DNA of 7,111 nucleotides. It comes from Dialister sp. (lineage in GTDB: Bacteria > Bacillota > Negativicutes > Veillonellales > Dialisteraceae). Shown here one piece after another: positions 1-4,606 of the stretch (position 1 is the stretch's first letter; each line of letters begins with the position of its first letter). The stretch spans positions 1 through 7,111 of the forward strand of contig JAIJLI010000103.1 in assembly GCA_022722495.1 (NCBI GenBank), read 5' to 3'. The position numbers and the translations under genes were made by a program. The notes below the pieces were generated by a model. The model did no database searches and was not told where the DNA came from. It worked only from the letters and a program-made list of their open reading frames with translations.

Positions 1-194
1 AGGATATAGAGCGGCACCGACGTCAGAACATAAGAGTCCAGCGTCTTGTACGCGATGACAGGCACCTGCGAAAGGGTGGACATGTCGATAAACTGGATGA
101 TCCCCAGGATACCGGCAATGCTCAGCGTAAAGGCGACCGGCATGCCGATGACAAGGAGGAAGATGATGAACAGCGCAAAACCTGCAAGGATCAT
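1..194 (-). CDS. dctM: TRAP transporter large permease DctM, N-terminal part (cut by window edge)
   Basis: The first 64 residues of a TRAP (tripartite ATP-independent periplasmic) transporter large membrane subunit, which forms the ion-driven solute channel of the system. The visible protein begins MILAGFALFIIFLLVIGMP, followed by VAFTLSIAG and, near the edge, SYVLTSVPLYIL. This is the usual DctM start: a first membrane helix, the GxPVAF turn, and the L-x-S-x-P-L-(F/Y) motif. The start ATG is at 194-192. It lies 3 bases after the dctQ stop and 8 bases after an AGGAGG ribosome binding site (208-203) embedded in the dctQ 3' end, so the two genes are tightly coupled. The family is normally about 425 residues, so most of the gene lies outside the window. 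The substrate cannot be told from this subunit. Confidence 0.93.
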   Translation of the reverse strand, partial: MILAGFALFIIFLLVIGMPVAFTLSIAGILGIIQFIDMSTLSQVPVIAYKTLDSYVLTSVPLYI

Positions 195-197
195 AGG

Positions 198-701
198 TCA
201 GTCCTCCTCTTGTGCAAAGAAATCACCCAGAAAATGATTCAGGGTTTCCAAAAACAACAGTACAAAGCCGAGTACCATGAAGGTCTGCGGGATCCAGAGC
301 GGCACACGCAGAAGCGTCGGCGAAACGATGCCATTCTCAAGGCTCATCAGCATGTAATTCGTAGACTCCGTCATGCAGACATAGAGCGCAAAGAGCGACA
401 GAAGCGAAGTGAAGATATCCATGCCCCTGCGCACCCCCTTCGGGAAGCGGGAGTACAGGAAATCCACAAAGATATGACCATGCGTGCGCATGGTGTAGGA
501 CATACCGAAAAAGCCTGCAAGGATCAGGAGATAGGTAGAGATCTCCATCGCCCAGACAGTCGGGCGATGCAGGATGCTTCTGGCAATGATCTCATAACAG
601 ATGATGAAGGCTGTCGCCAGAATAGCCAGCCCCGCGATCGCAGCAGCCGCGCATGTCACGCAGCCAAGAGCTCGATCAAACATTTTATAAACAGAACGCA
701 T
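198..701 (-). CDS. dctQ: TRAP transporter small permease DctQ
   Basis: A 167-residue small membrane subunit of a TRAP transporter. It pairs with DctM and helps dock the binding protein. Four hydrophobic segments are visible, at about residues 13-36, 50-70, 93-113 and 133-155. Between the first two is the family signature: an E-I-x-A-R stretch (residues 37-41), W50, E53, Y57, then GFFGMSYTMRTHGHIFVD at about 63-80. The length is typical of the family. The start ATG (701-699) is preceded by an AAAGGAGGG ribosome binding site at 715-707. The gene is transcribed after dctP and just before dctM. It is separated from dctP by about 500 bp of repeats with no clear terminator on this strand, so readthrough from the dctP promoter is expected but unproven. 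Confidence 0.93.
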   Translation of the reverse strand: MRSVYKMFDRALGCVTCAAAAIAGLAILATAFIICYEIIARSILHRPTVWAMEISTYLLILAGFFGMSYTMRTHGHIFVDFLYSRFPKGVRRGMDIFTSLLSLFALYVCMTESTNYMLMSLENGIVSPTLLRVPLWIPQTFMVLGFVLLFLETLNHFLGDFFAQEED

Positions 702-753
702 GACAGCCCTCCTTTATTTAATACAAATATATAGGATGGTTGGTAGGTGTAAG

Positions 754-814
754 GGTTCAGGGTTTAATGGTTCAAGGTTCAGGGTTCAGGGTTCAGGGTT
801 CAGGGTTCAGGGTT
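754..814 (+). repeat. Heptanucleotide tandem repeat (GGTTCAG)n
   Basis: Five perfect head-to-tail copies of GGTTCAG fill 776-810 and run into a partial GGTT. They are preceded by a one-mismatch copy (769-775) and, slightly offset, another full copy at 754-760. The array lies 75-110 bases upstream of the dctQ start, inside the presumed dctP-dctQM transcript. Such arrays can change copy number by slipped-strand replication. The function is unknown. The GGTTCA core also appears in the 9-mer array at 4784-4818 (read on the minus strand). Confidence 0.9.
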
Positions 815-820
815 GTGGTA

Positions 821-858
821 GCGGCTTCGCCGCAAATAGTAATGGGGCGCTTCGCGCC
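821..858. repeat. Pair of short GC-rich hairpins
   Basis: Two perfect 5-bp hairpins with the same TTC loop: GCGGC-TTC-GCCGC at 821-833 and GGCGC-TTC-GCGCC at 846-858. Neither has a T-run, so they do not look like terminators. They sit between the heptamer array and the two-hairpin repeats and probably belong to the same repeat-rich insertion. Confidence 0.6.
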
Positions 859-866
859 GGTTCTAT

Positions 867-922
867 TAGCCTTCCCCATTGGGGAAAGGGGACCGCGTCA
901 GCGGTGGATAGGGTGCTCTCGT
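867..922 (+). repeat. Two-hairpin interspersed repeat, copy 1
   Basis: Copy 1 of a roughly 55-bp element. It starts with the dyad CCTTCCCC-ATT-GGGGAA, continues with a second stem ACCGC...GCGGT and ends GGATAGGGTGCTCTCGT. It is nearly identical to the copy at 1052-1106, and a related inverted copy lies at 971-1020. It has no coding capacity and no T-run. It resembles the REP-like intergenic repeats common in gut Firmicutes. Confidence 0.85.
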
Positions 923-970
923 TAATTGCCTGCTTGAGATGCATTTCCCCACTTATCTTTCATACCGCTA

Positions 971-1020
971 GAACCCTATCCGGCTCGCTTCGCTCGCCAC
1001 CTTCCCCACGCGGGGAAGGC
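971..1020 (-). repeat. Two-hairpin interspersed repeat, copy 2 (inverted, diverged)
   Basis: Read on the minus strand this has the same order as its neighbours: CCTTCCCC-GCGT-GGGGAAGG, then a second stem element, then GGATAGGGT. The second stem differs in sequence (GGCGAGC-GAA-GCGAGCC in place of ACCGC/GCGGT) but can still fold, with a tandem G-A mismatch in the helix. Keeping a foldable arm while the bases change suggests selection or mobility as a structure. Confidence 0.75.
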
Positions 1021-1051
1021 TTTGTTCGTCGATAGCGGTTCTCTCGTATCG

Positions 1052-1106
1052 TAGCCTTCCCCATTGGGGAAGGGGGACCGCGTAGCGGTGGATAGGGTGC
1101 TCTCGT
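1052..1106 (+). repeat. Two-hairpin interspersed repeat, copy 3
   Basis: A near-identical direct repeat of 867-922. It differs by a one-base shift in the G-run after the first stem and by a loop of GTA in place of GTCA in the second stem (ACCGC-GTA-GCGGT). Together with the inverted copy between them, the three copies fill most of the gap between dctP and dctQ. Confidence 0.85.
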
Positions 1107-1168
1107 AAACGACGCACTTGCGACGCCTCCTCTTTCACCTATATCACCTACTTGAGGCGATCTTACTT

Positions 1169-1193
1169 TTTGCCCGCTGACCCCAGCGGCAAA
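1169..1193 (-). other. Stem-loop just downstream of dctP
   Basis: TTTGCC and GGCAAA pair, then (past one bulged base) GCTG pairs with CAGC, around a 4-base loop. It lies 9 bases past the dctP stop. On the minus strand it is followed by AAAAGT rather than a T-run, so it is not a good intrinsic terminator. A stabilising 3' hairpin that keeps binding-protein mRNA more abundant than permease mRNA is a reasonable inference. Confidence 0.55.
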
Positions 1194-1201
1194 CCAGTCC
1201 C

Positions 1202-2248
1202 TTATTTCTTCGATGCTTTTCTGCAGTCTTCCACGAGCTCTTTGCCGAAGTCACCCTGTTCCTGTTCGAACTTCTCGATGACAGAGGCGGTCGCATCCTG
1301 CCACAGCTTCACTTCATCCGCCGGAATCGTGTAGACATCCATACCCTTGGCAGCGAGCTCCTTCAAGCAGCGTTCATCCTCCGCCTTGGTCTCCTTACGG
1401 ATCTCATTCCGGATCTCCGTAGCGACTTCATTGACCAGCTTCTGCTGATCCGGAGACAGCTTTTTCCAAGAGTTATCATTGATCGCGAGCAGGAAGCCGA
1501 CATAGGAATGGTTCGTGGTGGTTAAATACTTGCAGACCTCGTAGATCTTGCGGGACAGGATCGCCGTCTGACCGGAGGACTGTCCGTCGATGGTGCCATT
1601 CTTGATCGCCATATATACCTCCGAGGAGCTCATGGTCGTCGGAGAAGCGCCGAGTGCCTGGATGATGTCAGCCGAGGTCTCCGAGTAAGAACGAATCTTC
1701 AGCCCCTTGAAATCCTCTGGTTTTTCGATCTTTTTGGTATTGTTGCAGAACTGTACATAGCCATAGTCAGCCCAGATCAGCGGATGAACGCCCTTCTTTT
1801 CCATTTCCCCCGTCAGCTTCGAGCCCAGATCTCCATCGAGTGCATTATCAGCCGCTTCGATGGTCGGCAGGACAAACGGCAGGTCGAGGACCTTGAGTGC
1901 CGGTACGACCATGGACCAGCGTGCGGTAGAGTTCAGACCGATATCCAGCCCGCCGCTCATGAGCGCATCATTCATATTCTGGTCATTGTAGAGCTGTCCG
2001 GCCGGGTATACCTTGACCTCGATCGAGCCCTTGGATCTTTCATTGACCTCTTTGGCAAATTTTTCTACACTCTTGGACAGATGATGCTCGGACGGCAGCT
2101 GATATGCCAGCTTCAGCTCGACCTTCTGCCCATTGCCGGATGCCGCCGCCTTCTTATCCCCGCCGGACATGCCGCATCCCGTCATCATACCTGCCATTGC
2201 CAGAGCAGCCAGAGAAGCGGCTGCGATCTTCATCGATTTCTTACCCAT
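1202..2248 (-). CDS. dctP: TRAP transporter substrate-binding lipoprotein DctP
   Basis: The extracytoplasmic solute-binding subunit of the TRAP system; it captures substrate and delivers it to DctQM. The protein has about 348 residues. It starts with a lysine-rich N-terminus and a hydrophobic segment ending in the lipobox M-T-G-C, with Cys25 as the lipidated residue. A DctP-family fold follows: KLAYQLPSEHHLSKSVEKFA, then QLYND, then the GLKIRSYS stretch whose Arg186 matches the family arginine that salt-bridges a substrate carboxylate, then SSSEVYMAIKNGTIDGQ. The length is normal. Two adjacent ATGs exist (2251 and 2248). The ribosome binding site AAAGGGAG (2263-2256) gives a 7-base spacer to 2248 and only 4 to 2251, so 2248 is preferred. 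It is the first gene of the operon and lies directly downstream of a T-box leader. That suggests an amino acid, or an acid derived from one, as substrate; the sequence alone does not identify it. Confidence 0.94.
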   Translation of the reverse strand: MGKKSMKIAAASLAALAMAGMMTGCGMSGGDKKAAASGNGQKVELKLAYQLPSEHHLSKSVEKFAKEVNERSKGSIEVKVYPAGQLYNDQNMNDALMSGGLDIGLNSTARWSMVVPALKVLDLPFVLPTIEAADNALDGDLGSKLTGEMEKKGVHPLIWADYGYVQFCNNTKKIEKPEDFKGLKIRSYSETSADIIQALGASPTTMSSSEVYMAIKNGTIDGQSSGQTAILSRKIYEVCKYLTTTNHSYVGFLLAINDNSWKKLSPDQQKLVNEVATEIRNEIRKETKAEDERCLKELAAKGMDVYTIPADEVKLWQDATASVIEKFEQEQGDFGKELVEDCRKASKK

Positions 2249-2315
2249 CATAGATCTCCCTTTCTTCTATACTTACATCAACCTATAAAACACCTTTCTT
2301 GAATAAAGTTCTCGA

Positions 2316-2364
2316 GGGAGACAGCAGATTTCGCGACTACCTGCTGCCTCAAGCCCGCTCTCCC
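2316..2364 (-). promoter_or_regulatory. Hairpin in the dctP 5' UTR, after the T-box terminator
   Basis: CAGCAG (2322-2327) faces CTGCTG (2341-2346), and outside them GGGAGA (2316-2321) faces TCTCCC (2359-2364), leaving a one-sided 12-base internal loop. The structure lies between the T-box terminator and the dctP ribosome binding site, so it is only transcribed when the T-box reads through. There is no T-run. It may be an mRNA stabiliser or a processing site. Confidence 0.45.
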
Positions 2365-2377
2365 TTTCTCAGGTATC

Positions 2378-2414
2378 AAAAAACGCCCTGACTGATAAAA
2401 ATCAGCCAGGGCGT
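2378..2414 (-). terminator. T-box intrinsic terminator
   Basis: A 14-bp stem ACGCCCUGGCUGAU / AUCAGUCAGGGCGU (one G-U pair) with a UUUU loop, followed directly by a run of U (2383-2378). Its 5' arm shares ACGCCCU with the 3' arm of the antiterminator, so only one of the two can form. Confidence 0.93.
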
Positions 2415-2612
2415 AAACCTTCACGCGGTACCACCTCGCACTATACTCGGAGGCCTTATAACGCTGCCAAACGCCGCATCCTACTTCATTCAGATACGGG
2501 ACTTGCGGACGACTTCGTGAGGACCCTCTGCTGCCTTTCACCATACGGCAGCTCTCTGCCAGAGAACCGATTCACTCGCTTCCGTTCCTTGTCTTTATTC
2601 AAAATTGAGCTT
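2378..2612 (-). promoter_or_regulatory. T-box riboswitch leader of dctPQM
   Basis: A tRNA-sensing leader that lets transcription continue when its cognate tRNA is uncharged. The canonical core AGGUGGUACCGCG lies at 2436-2424. The antiterminator folds fully: AGG (2436-2434) with CCU (2410-2408), bulge UGGUACC (2433-2427), and GCGUGAA (2426-2420) with UUUACGC (2417-2411). It excludes the terminator at 2414-2378. Stem I spans about 2588-2499. It has a distal helix GCUGCC/GGCAGC whose loop holds GGUGAAA, and an AGAGAG stretch on its 5' side as in other T-boxes. The internal loop AGCGA / GAAGUCG lies between helices CGGA/UCCG and GUGA/UCAC and fits the specifier loop. GUC (2513-2511) followed by G is the best specifier reading. 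The only gene downstream in this orientation is dctP, 127 bases away. Confidence 0.93.
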
Positions 2613-2618
2613 GTGTCA

Positions 2619-2647
2619 AGTATACACGCTGCATTTATGTTTGTAAA
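2619..2647 (-). promoter_or_regulatory. Promoter of the T-box-dctPQM transcript
   Basis: A -35 box TTTACA (2647-2642) and a -10 box TATACT (2624-2619) with exactly 17 bp between them, each matching 5 of 6 consensus bases for the housekeeping sigma factor. The start would fall near A2612, just before T-box Stem I. A weaker alternative pair overlaps downstream (TTGACA at 2619-2614 with a poor -10). Confidence 0.75.
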
Positions 2648-2690
2648 GAGGAAATTTTTAAGCTCATGAAAAGGAAACGGCGCCCTGCGA

Positions 2691-2722
2691 GAGGAGGGTA
2701 TGCCGCAAATGGCATCCTCCTC
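2691..2722. repeat. 12-bp inverted repeat over the ogt -35 region
   Basis: GAGGAGG (2691-2697) and ATGCC (2700-2704) pair with GGCAT (2711-2715) and CCTCCTC (2716-2722), leaving a 2-base bulge and a 6-base loop. It overlaps the probable -35 box of ogt and lies 44 bp from the -35 of the divergent dctP promoter. It could be an operator for either side. There is no T-run, so a terminator is unlikely. Confidence 0.5.
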
Positions 2723-2738
2723 CCGCCTGCGATATAAT
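2709..2738 (+). promoter_or_regulatory. Probable ogt promoter
   Basis: A perfect -10 box TATAAT (2733-2738), with ATGGCA (2709-2714, 4 of 6 to TTGACA) 18 bp upstream. It lies 48 bp from the ogt start and points toward it. Confidence 0.6.
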
Positions 2739-2785
2739 GAAGAAGCGATACACCCTGTCAGATCCCCTACATTTCGAGGTATATG

Positions 2786-3340
2786 ATGACATTCATACAG
2801 CACTTAGACTCCCCCCTTGGCGCCATCCTCCTCGCAGCGGATGACGTGGGACTCACCGGCCTTTGGTTCGAGGGGCAGAAATACTTTGCCGCCACTCTCC
2901 CACCAGAAGTACAGACAAAAGAAACGCCCGCGCTACGGGAAGGAAGGCGCTGGCTGGACTTGTACTTTGCAGGAAAAGAGCCAGTGACCTCTCCGCCTCT
3001 CCATCTCATCGGCACCCCGTTTCGCCTTTCCGTATGGAAGATCCTCTCTGAAATCCCCTACGGAAAAACGATGACCTACGGAGACATTGCGCAAAGACTT
3101 GCCCAAGAGCGCGGTCTTCCCCGCCTATCCGCCCGCGCTGTCGGAAGCGCCGTCGGAAGAAATCCCATCTCCCTCATCATCCCCTGCCACCGCGTCATAG
3201 GCAGGAACGGCCGCCTCACCGGCTACGCCGGAGGCCTTCACCGAAAAGCCTCTCTCCTCGCGATGGAGAGAAGACATGGAGATAGGGAGACGTTAGACTT
3301 GGACACATTAGACTTCAGATTTCAAATTTCAGACATTTAA
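2786..3340 (+). CDS. ogt: Methylated-DNA--[protein]-cysteine S-methyltransferase (O6-alkylguanine-DNA alkyltransferase)
   Basis: A suicide DNA-repair enzyme that moves the alkyl group from O6-alkylguanine (or O4-alkylthymine) to its own cysteine. The protein has 184 residues. An N-terminal ribonuclease-like domain (about 1-75) leads into the C-terminal active domain. That domain has TPFRLSVWKILSEIPYGKTMTYGDIA, then the arginine-finger helix RAVGSAVGRNP (Arg117, hinge Asn126), then IIPCHRVIG with acceptor Cys134, then GYAGGLHRKASLLAMER. All catalytic elements are present. Two adjacent ATGs exist (2783 and 2786); the GAGG site at 2776-2779 is better spaced for 2786. After the usual family end the frame runs on for about 20 residues (ETLDLDTLDFRF...). 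These are encoded by low-complexity repeat DNA and are probably not part of the fold. Ogt and Ada-C/MGMT subtypes are not separable by eye. Confidence 0.95.
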   Translation: MTFIQHLDSPLGAILLAADDVGLTGLWFEGQKYFAATLPPEVQTKETPALREGRRWLDLYFAGKEPVTSPPLHLIGTPFRLSVWKILSEIPYGKTMTYGDIAQRLAQERGLPRLSARAVGSAVGRNPISLIIPCHRVIGRNGRLTGYAGGLHRKASLLAMERRHGDRETLDLDTLDFRFQISDI

Positions 3341-3385
3341 TCTCTGACCTCTAATGTCTCCTAGTCTCTAATCCCTAGTCACTAA
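3291..3385 (+). repeat. Low-complexity GACT/TAGTC-rich repeat at the 3' end of ogt
   Basis: A stretch built from variants of TTAGACTT, TCAGA, CTAATGTCT and CTAGTC. It includes a 7-bp inverted repeat AGACATT (3331-3337) / AATGTCT (3353-3359). It supplies the last codons of ogt and most of the gap to the next gene. The 18-mer CTAATCCCTAGTCACTAA (3368-3385) recurs on the opposite strand at 4672-4689 with one mismatch, so this is a dispersed repeat family. Confidence 0.75.
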
Positions 3386-3404
3386 AAACAGAAAGGACCC
3401 CATC

Positions 3405-3878
3405 ATGACCCACATTCTCTTCGTCTGCCACGGCAACATCTGCCGCTCCCCCATGGCGGAATTCATCATGAAAGCGCTCATCCGCAAAGCCGGATGTGAG
3501 AAGGCGATCACCGTGGACTCTGTCGCAGCGACCACGGAAGAAATCGGAAATGATATGTACCCGCCCGCCAAGCGTATGCTCGCGAAAAAGGGCATCCCCT
3601 TCTCTCCCCGCCGCGCCCGTCTCATCACGGTGTCGGACTATGCCCGTGCGGACTATATCCTCTGCATGGACGAGGAAAACCTCGCCAACCTTGCCCGCCT
3701 GACGTGCGGCGATCCGGAGAAAAAAGTCTCTCTCCTCCTCTCCTGGGCAGGACGGCGCGCCGAGGTGGCAGATCCGTGGTATACGGGAAATTTCGAGGAG
3801 ACGTATGAGGATATCCTCGAAGGCTGTGAAGCGCTGCTGAAAAGCATAAACCGGCAAGGCGTTGCCGGCTCTTGGTGA
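3405..3878 (+). CDS. Low-molecular-weight protein tyrosine phosphatase
   Basis: A 157-residue cytoplasmic phosphatase of the LMW-PTP family. The N-terminal P-loop VCHGNICRSPMAE carries the C-x5-R signature, with nucleophile Cys8, Arg14 and Ser15. The general acid is Asp123 in the loop ADPWYTG. The length is typical. The residue before the second cysteine of the loop is Ile (Ile12). The protein-arginine phosphatase YwlE has Thr there, so tyrosine phosphatase activity is the better guess. Arsenate reductases share the fold, but the DPWY loop favours a PTP. The ribosome binding site AAAGGA (3392-3397) is 7 bases before the ATG. No promoter is visible between it and ogt, so co-transcription from the ogt promoter is plausible. 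A likely substrate would be a bacterial tyrosine kinase of polysaccharide export, but none is in the window. Confidence 0.93.
   Translation: MTHILFVCHGNICRSPMAEFIMKALIRKAGCEKAITVDSVAATTEEIGNDMYPPAKRMLAKKGIPFSPRRARLITVSDYARADYILCMDEENLANLARLTCGDPEKKVSLLLSWAGRRAEVADPWYTGNFEETYEDILEGCEALLKSINRQGVAGSW
3851..3868 (+). other. Inverted repeat in the 3' end of the phosphatase gene
   Basis: CCGGCAA and TTGCCGG form a perfect 7-bp stem with a GGCG loop inside the last codons (residues Arg150-Gly155). No T-run follows. A second, weaker hairpin GGATC-TGT-GATCC (3890-3902) followed by GCTTTTCCTTT may serve as a weak terminator for ogt and the phosphatase. Confidence 0.4.
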
Positions 3879-3911
3879 ATGCTTGCTCGGGATCTGTGAT
3901 CCGCTTTTCCT

Positions 3912-4157
3912 TTATCCACAGAGTTGTTCACAGTTATTCACAAAACTGTGAATTGCAAAAGTCCCCCTCTTCACAGCTCCGACAATGAGCTGAATATCAC
4001 ACTTGTCCATCTTAGATATACACAGAAAATTGTGAATATCTGTGAACAAGTGCAGGATGCGCACGCAGCCCTCTCGAAAAAAATCCAGATCCAGTCGGAC
4101 TGTCTCGCCTCCATGGCTTTGTTCACAGTTGTGGATTTTGTGAATAGCCTATTCACA
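3912..4157. other. DnaA-box cluster (oriC-like or DnaA-titration site)
   Basis: Many 9-mers match the DnaA box TTWTNCACA. There is one perfect TTATCCACA (3912-3920), and TTATTCACA at 3934-3942. TTGTTCACA occurs three times (plus 3924-3932, minus 4049-4041, plus 4119-4127). One-mismatch boxes are ATATACACA (4016-4024), ATATTCACA (minus 4039-4031) and CTATTCACA (minus 4147-4139, plus 4149-4157). Weaker ones are at 3947-3955, 3967-3975 and 4130-4138. The first three start 12 and 10 bp apart, about one helical turn; two minus boxes are 10 bp apart; the last two form a 9-bp inverted repeat. Between the groups lies an AT-rich stretch (about 3991-4040). There is no dnaA, dnaN or other typical origin neighbour within the window. 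Confidence 0.8.
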
Positions 4158-4328
4158 CCCCTGTCTGCATCATTCATTTTTTTGTCAAGTCCGTGTCAAG
4201 AAGATGTCTCATCACGCGCAAGAGCGAGAAAAGAGGCAAAATAGCGAGATCGGGCGAGAACGGAGCCGCCTGCATCCTGTCCGCGCTGCGCGGATAGGGG
4301 GGATAGTGGGAAGCCTTCCTCCTTAGGG
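4158..4328. other. Intergenic stretch with a GC hairpin and a degenerate repeat fragment
   Basis: No gene is seen here. A T-run (4178-4183) is followed by a GTCAAG duplication (4184-4189 and 4195-4200). At about 4276-4298 a hairpin CCTGTCCGCG-CTG-CGCGGATAGG forms with one G-U pair, followed by GGGGATAGTGGGAAGCCTTCC. The ATAGGG and AGCCTTCC words recall the two-hairpin repeats at 867-1106, so this may be a decayed copy. Confidence 0.4.
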
Positions 4329-4440
4329 TAATGCTATTAGGTTAAGGAAATTGTTAGCTACGTAACGTCTTGCTTCCCCCTTCGGGGAGCTCCCCCGATG
4401 GGGAGCCAAGAACGTTCTGCCGCTTAACTTAATAGCATTA
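4329..4440. mobile_element. MITE-like element, complete copy (112 bp)
   Basis: Terminal inverted repeats of 18 bp bound it: TAATGCTATTAGGTTAAG at the left end, and TAATGCTATTAAGTTAAG read inward from the right end (17 of 18 match). Inside are two GC-rich hairpins, GCTTCCCC-CTTC-GGGGAGC and GCTCCCC-CGAT-GGGGAGC, and a perfect palindrome AGAACGTTCT (4409-4418). It has no coding capacity. Both ends carry TA, so a TA target is possible, but no clear target duplication is seen. A second copy starts at 7000. Confidence 0.8.
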
Positions 4441-4465
4441 GATATCGGGGGGATGCGTGACTGGT

Positions 4466-4489
4466 GACTAAGAGACTAAGAGACTTGGA
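4466..4489 (+). repeat. Tandem GACTAAGA repeat
   Basis: Two perfect copies and one degenerate copy of the 8-mer GACTAAGA (4466-4481, then GACTTGGA). It belongs to the same low-complexity GACTA family as 3291-3385. The word GTGACTGGTG just upstream (4457-4466) recurs at 4699-4708. Confidence 0.6.
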
Positions 4490-4511
4490 GACATCAGACT
4501 CCCGTATCGTC

Positions 4512-4533
4512 ATTTCGAGCGCAAGCGAGAAAT
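4512..4533. repeat. Short palindromic intergenic repeat (ATTTC-hairpin-GAAAT)
   Basis: ATTTC and GAAAT pair around GA-GC-GCAA-GC-GA. The helix would contain a tandem G-A mismatch, two GC pairs and a GCAA (GNRA-type) loop. Very similar hairpins (TCATTTCGAGCGAAG...) are scattered between genes in many bacterial genomes. Confidence 0.55.
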
Positions 4534-4606
4534 CTTTGTCATTCGCGGTCAGGCGGACAATGTTTGGAAAGTTCAAAACGGGAAACCTGCTATCAAGAGA
4601 CCTTCG

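Noticed and set aside
210..734. A 174-codon plus-strand frame opposite dctQ
   Set aside because: It is a shadow frame with no domain, while the minus strand has a clear DctQ with signature residues and a strong ribosome binding site.
754..1106. CRISPR array
   Set aside because: The repeats are tandem heptamers without spacers, or hairpin elements of mixed orientation. There are no regular spacers and no cas genes.
1169..1193. Intrinsic terminator after dctP
   Set aside because: On the coding strand the hairpin is followed by A residues, not a T-run. The T-run is on the other side, so it would only suit plus-strand transcription, for which there is no gene.
2592..2619. Alternative dctP promoter TTGACA (2619-2614) with a downstream -10
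   Set aside because: The possible -10 words at correct spacing (AAAGAC, TAAAGA) match poorly, and the TTTACA-17-TATACT pair just upstream is much better.
3924..4244. A 106-codon frame across the DnaA-box cluster
   Set aside because: It opens with TTG without a ribosome binding site, and its codons are just the repeated DnaA boxes and neighbouring sequence. No domain is visible.
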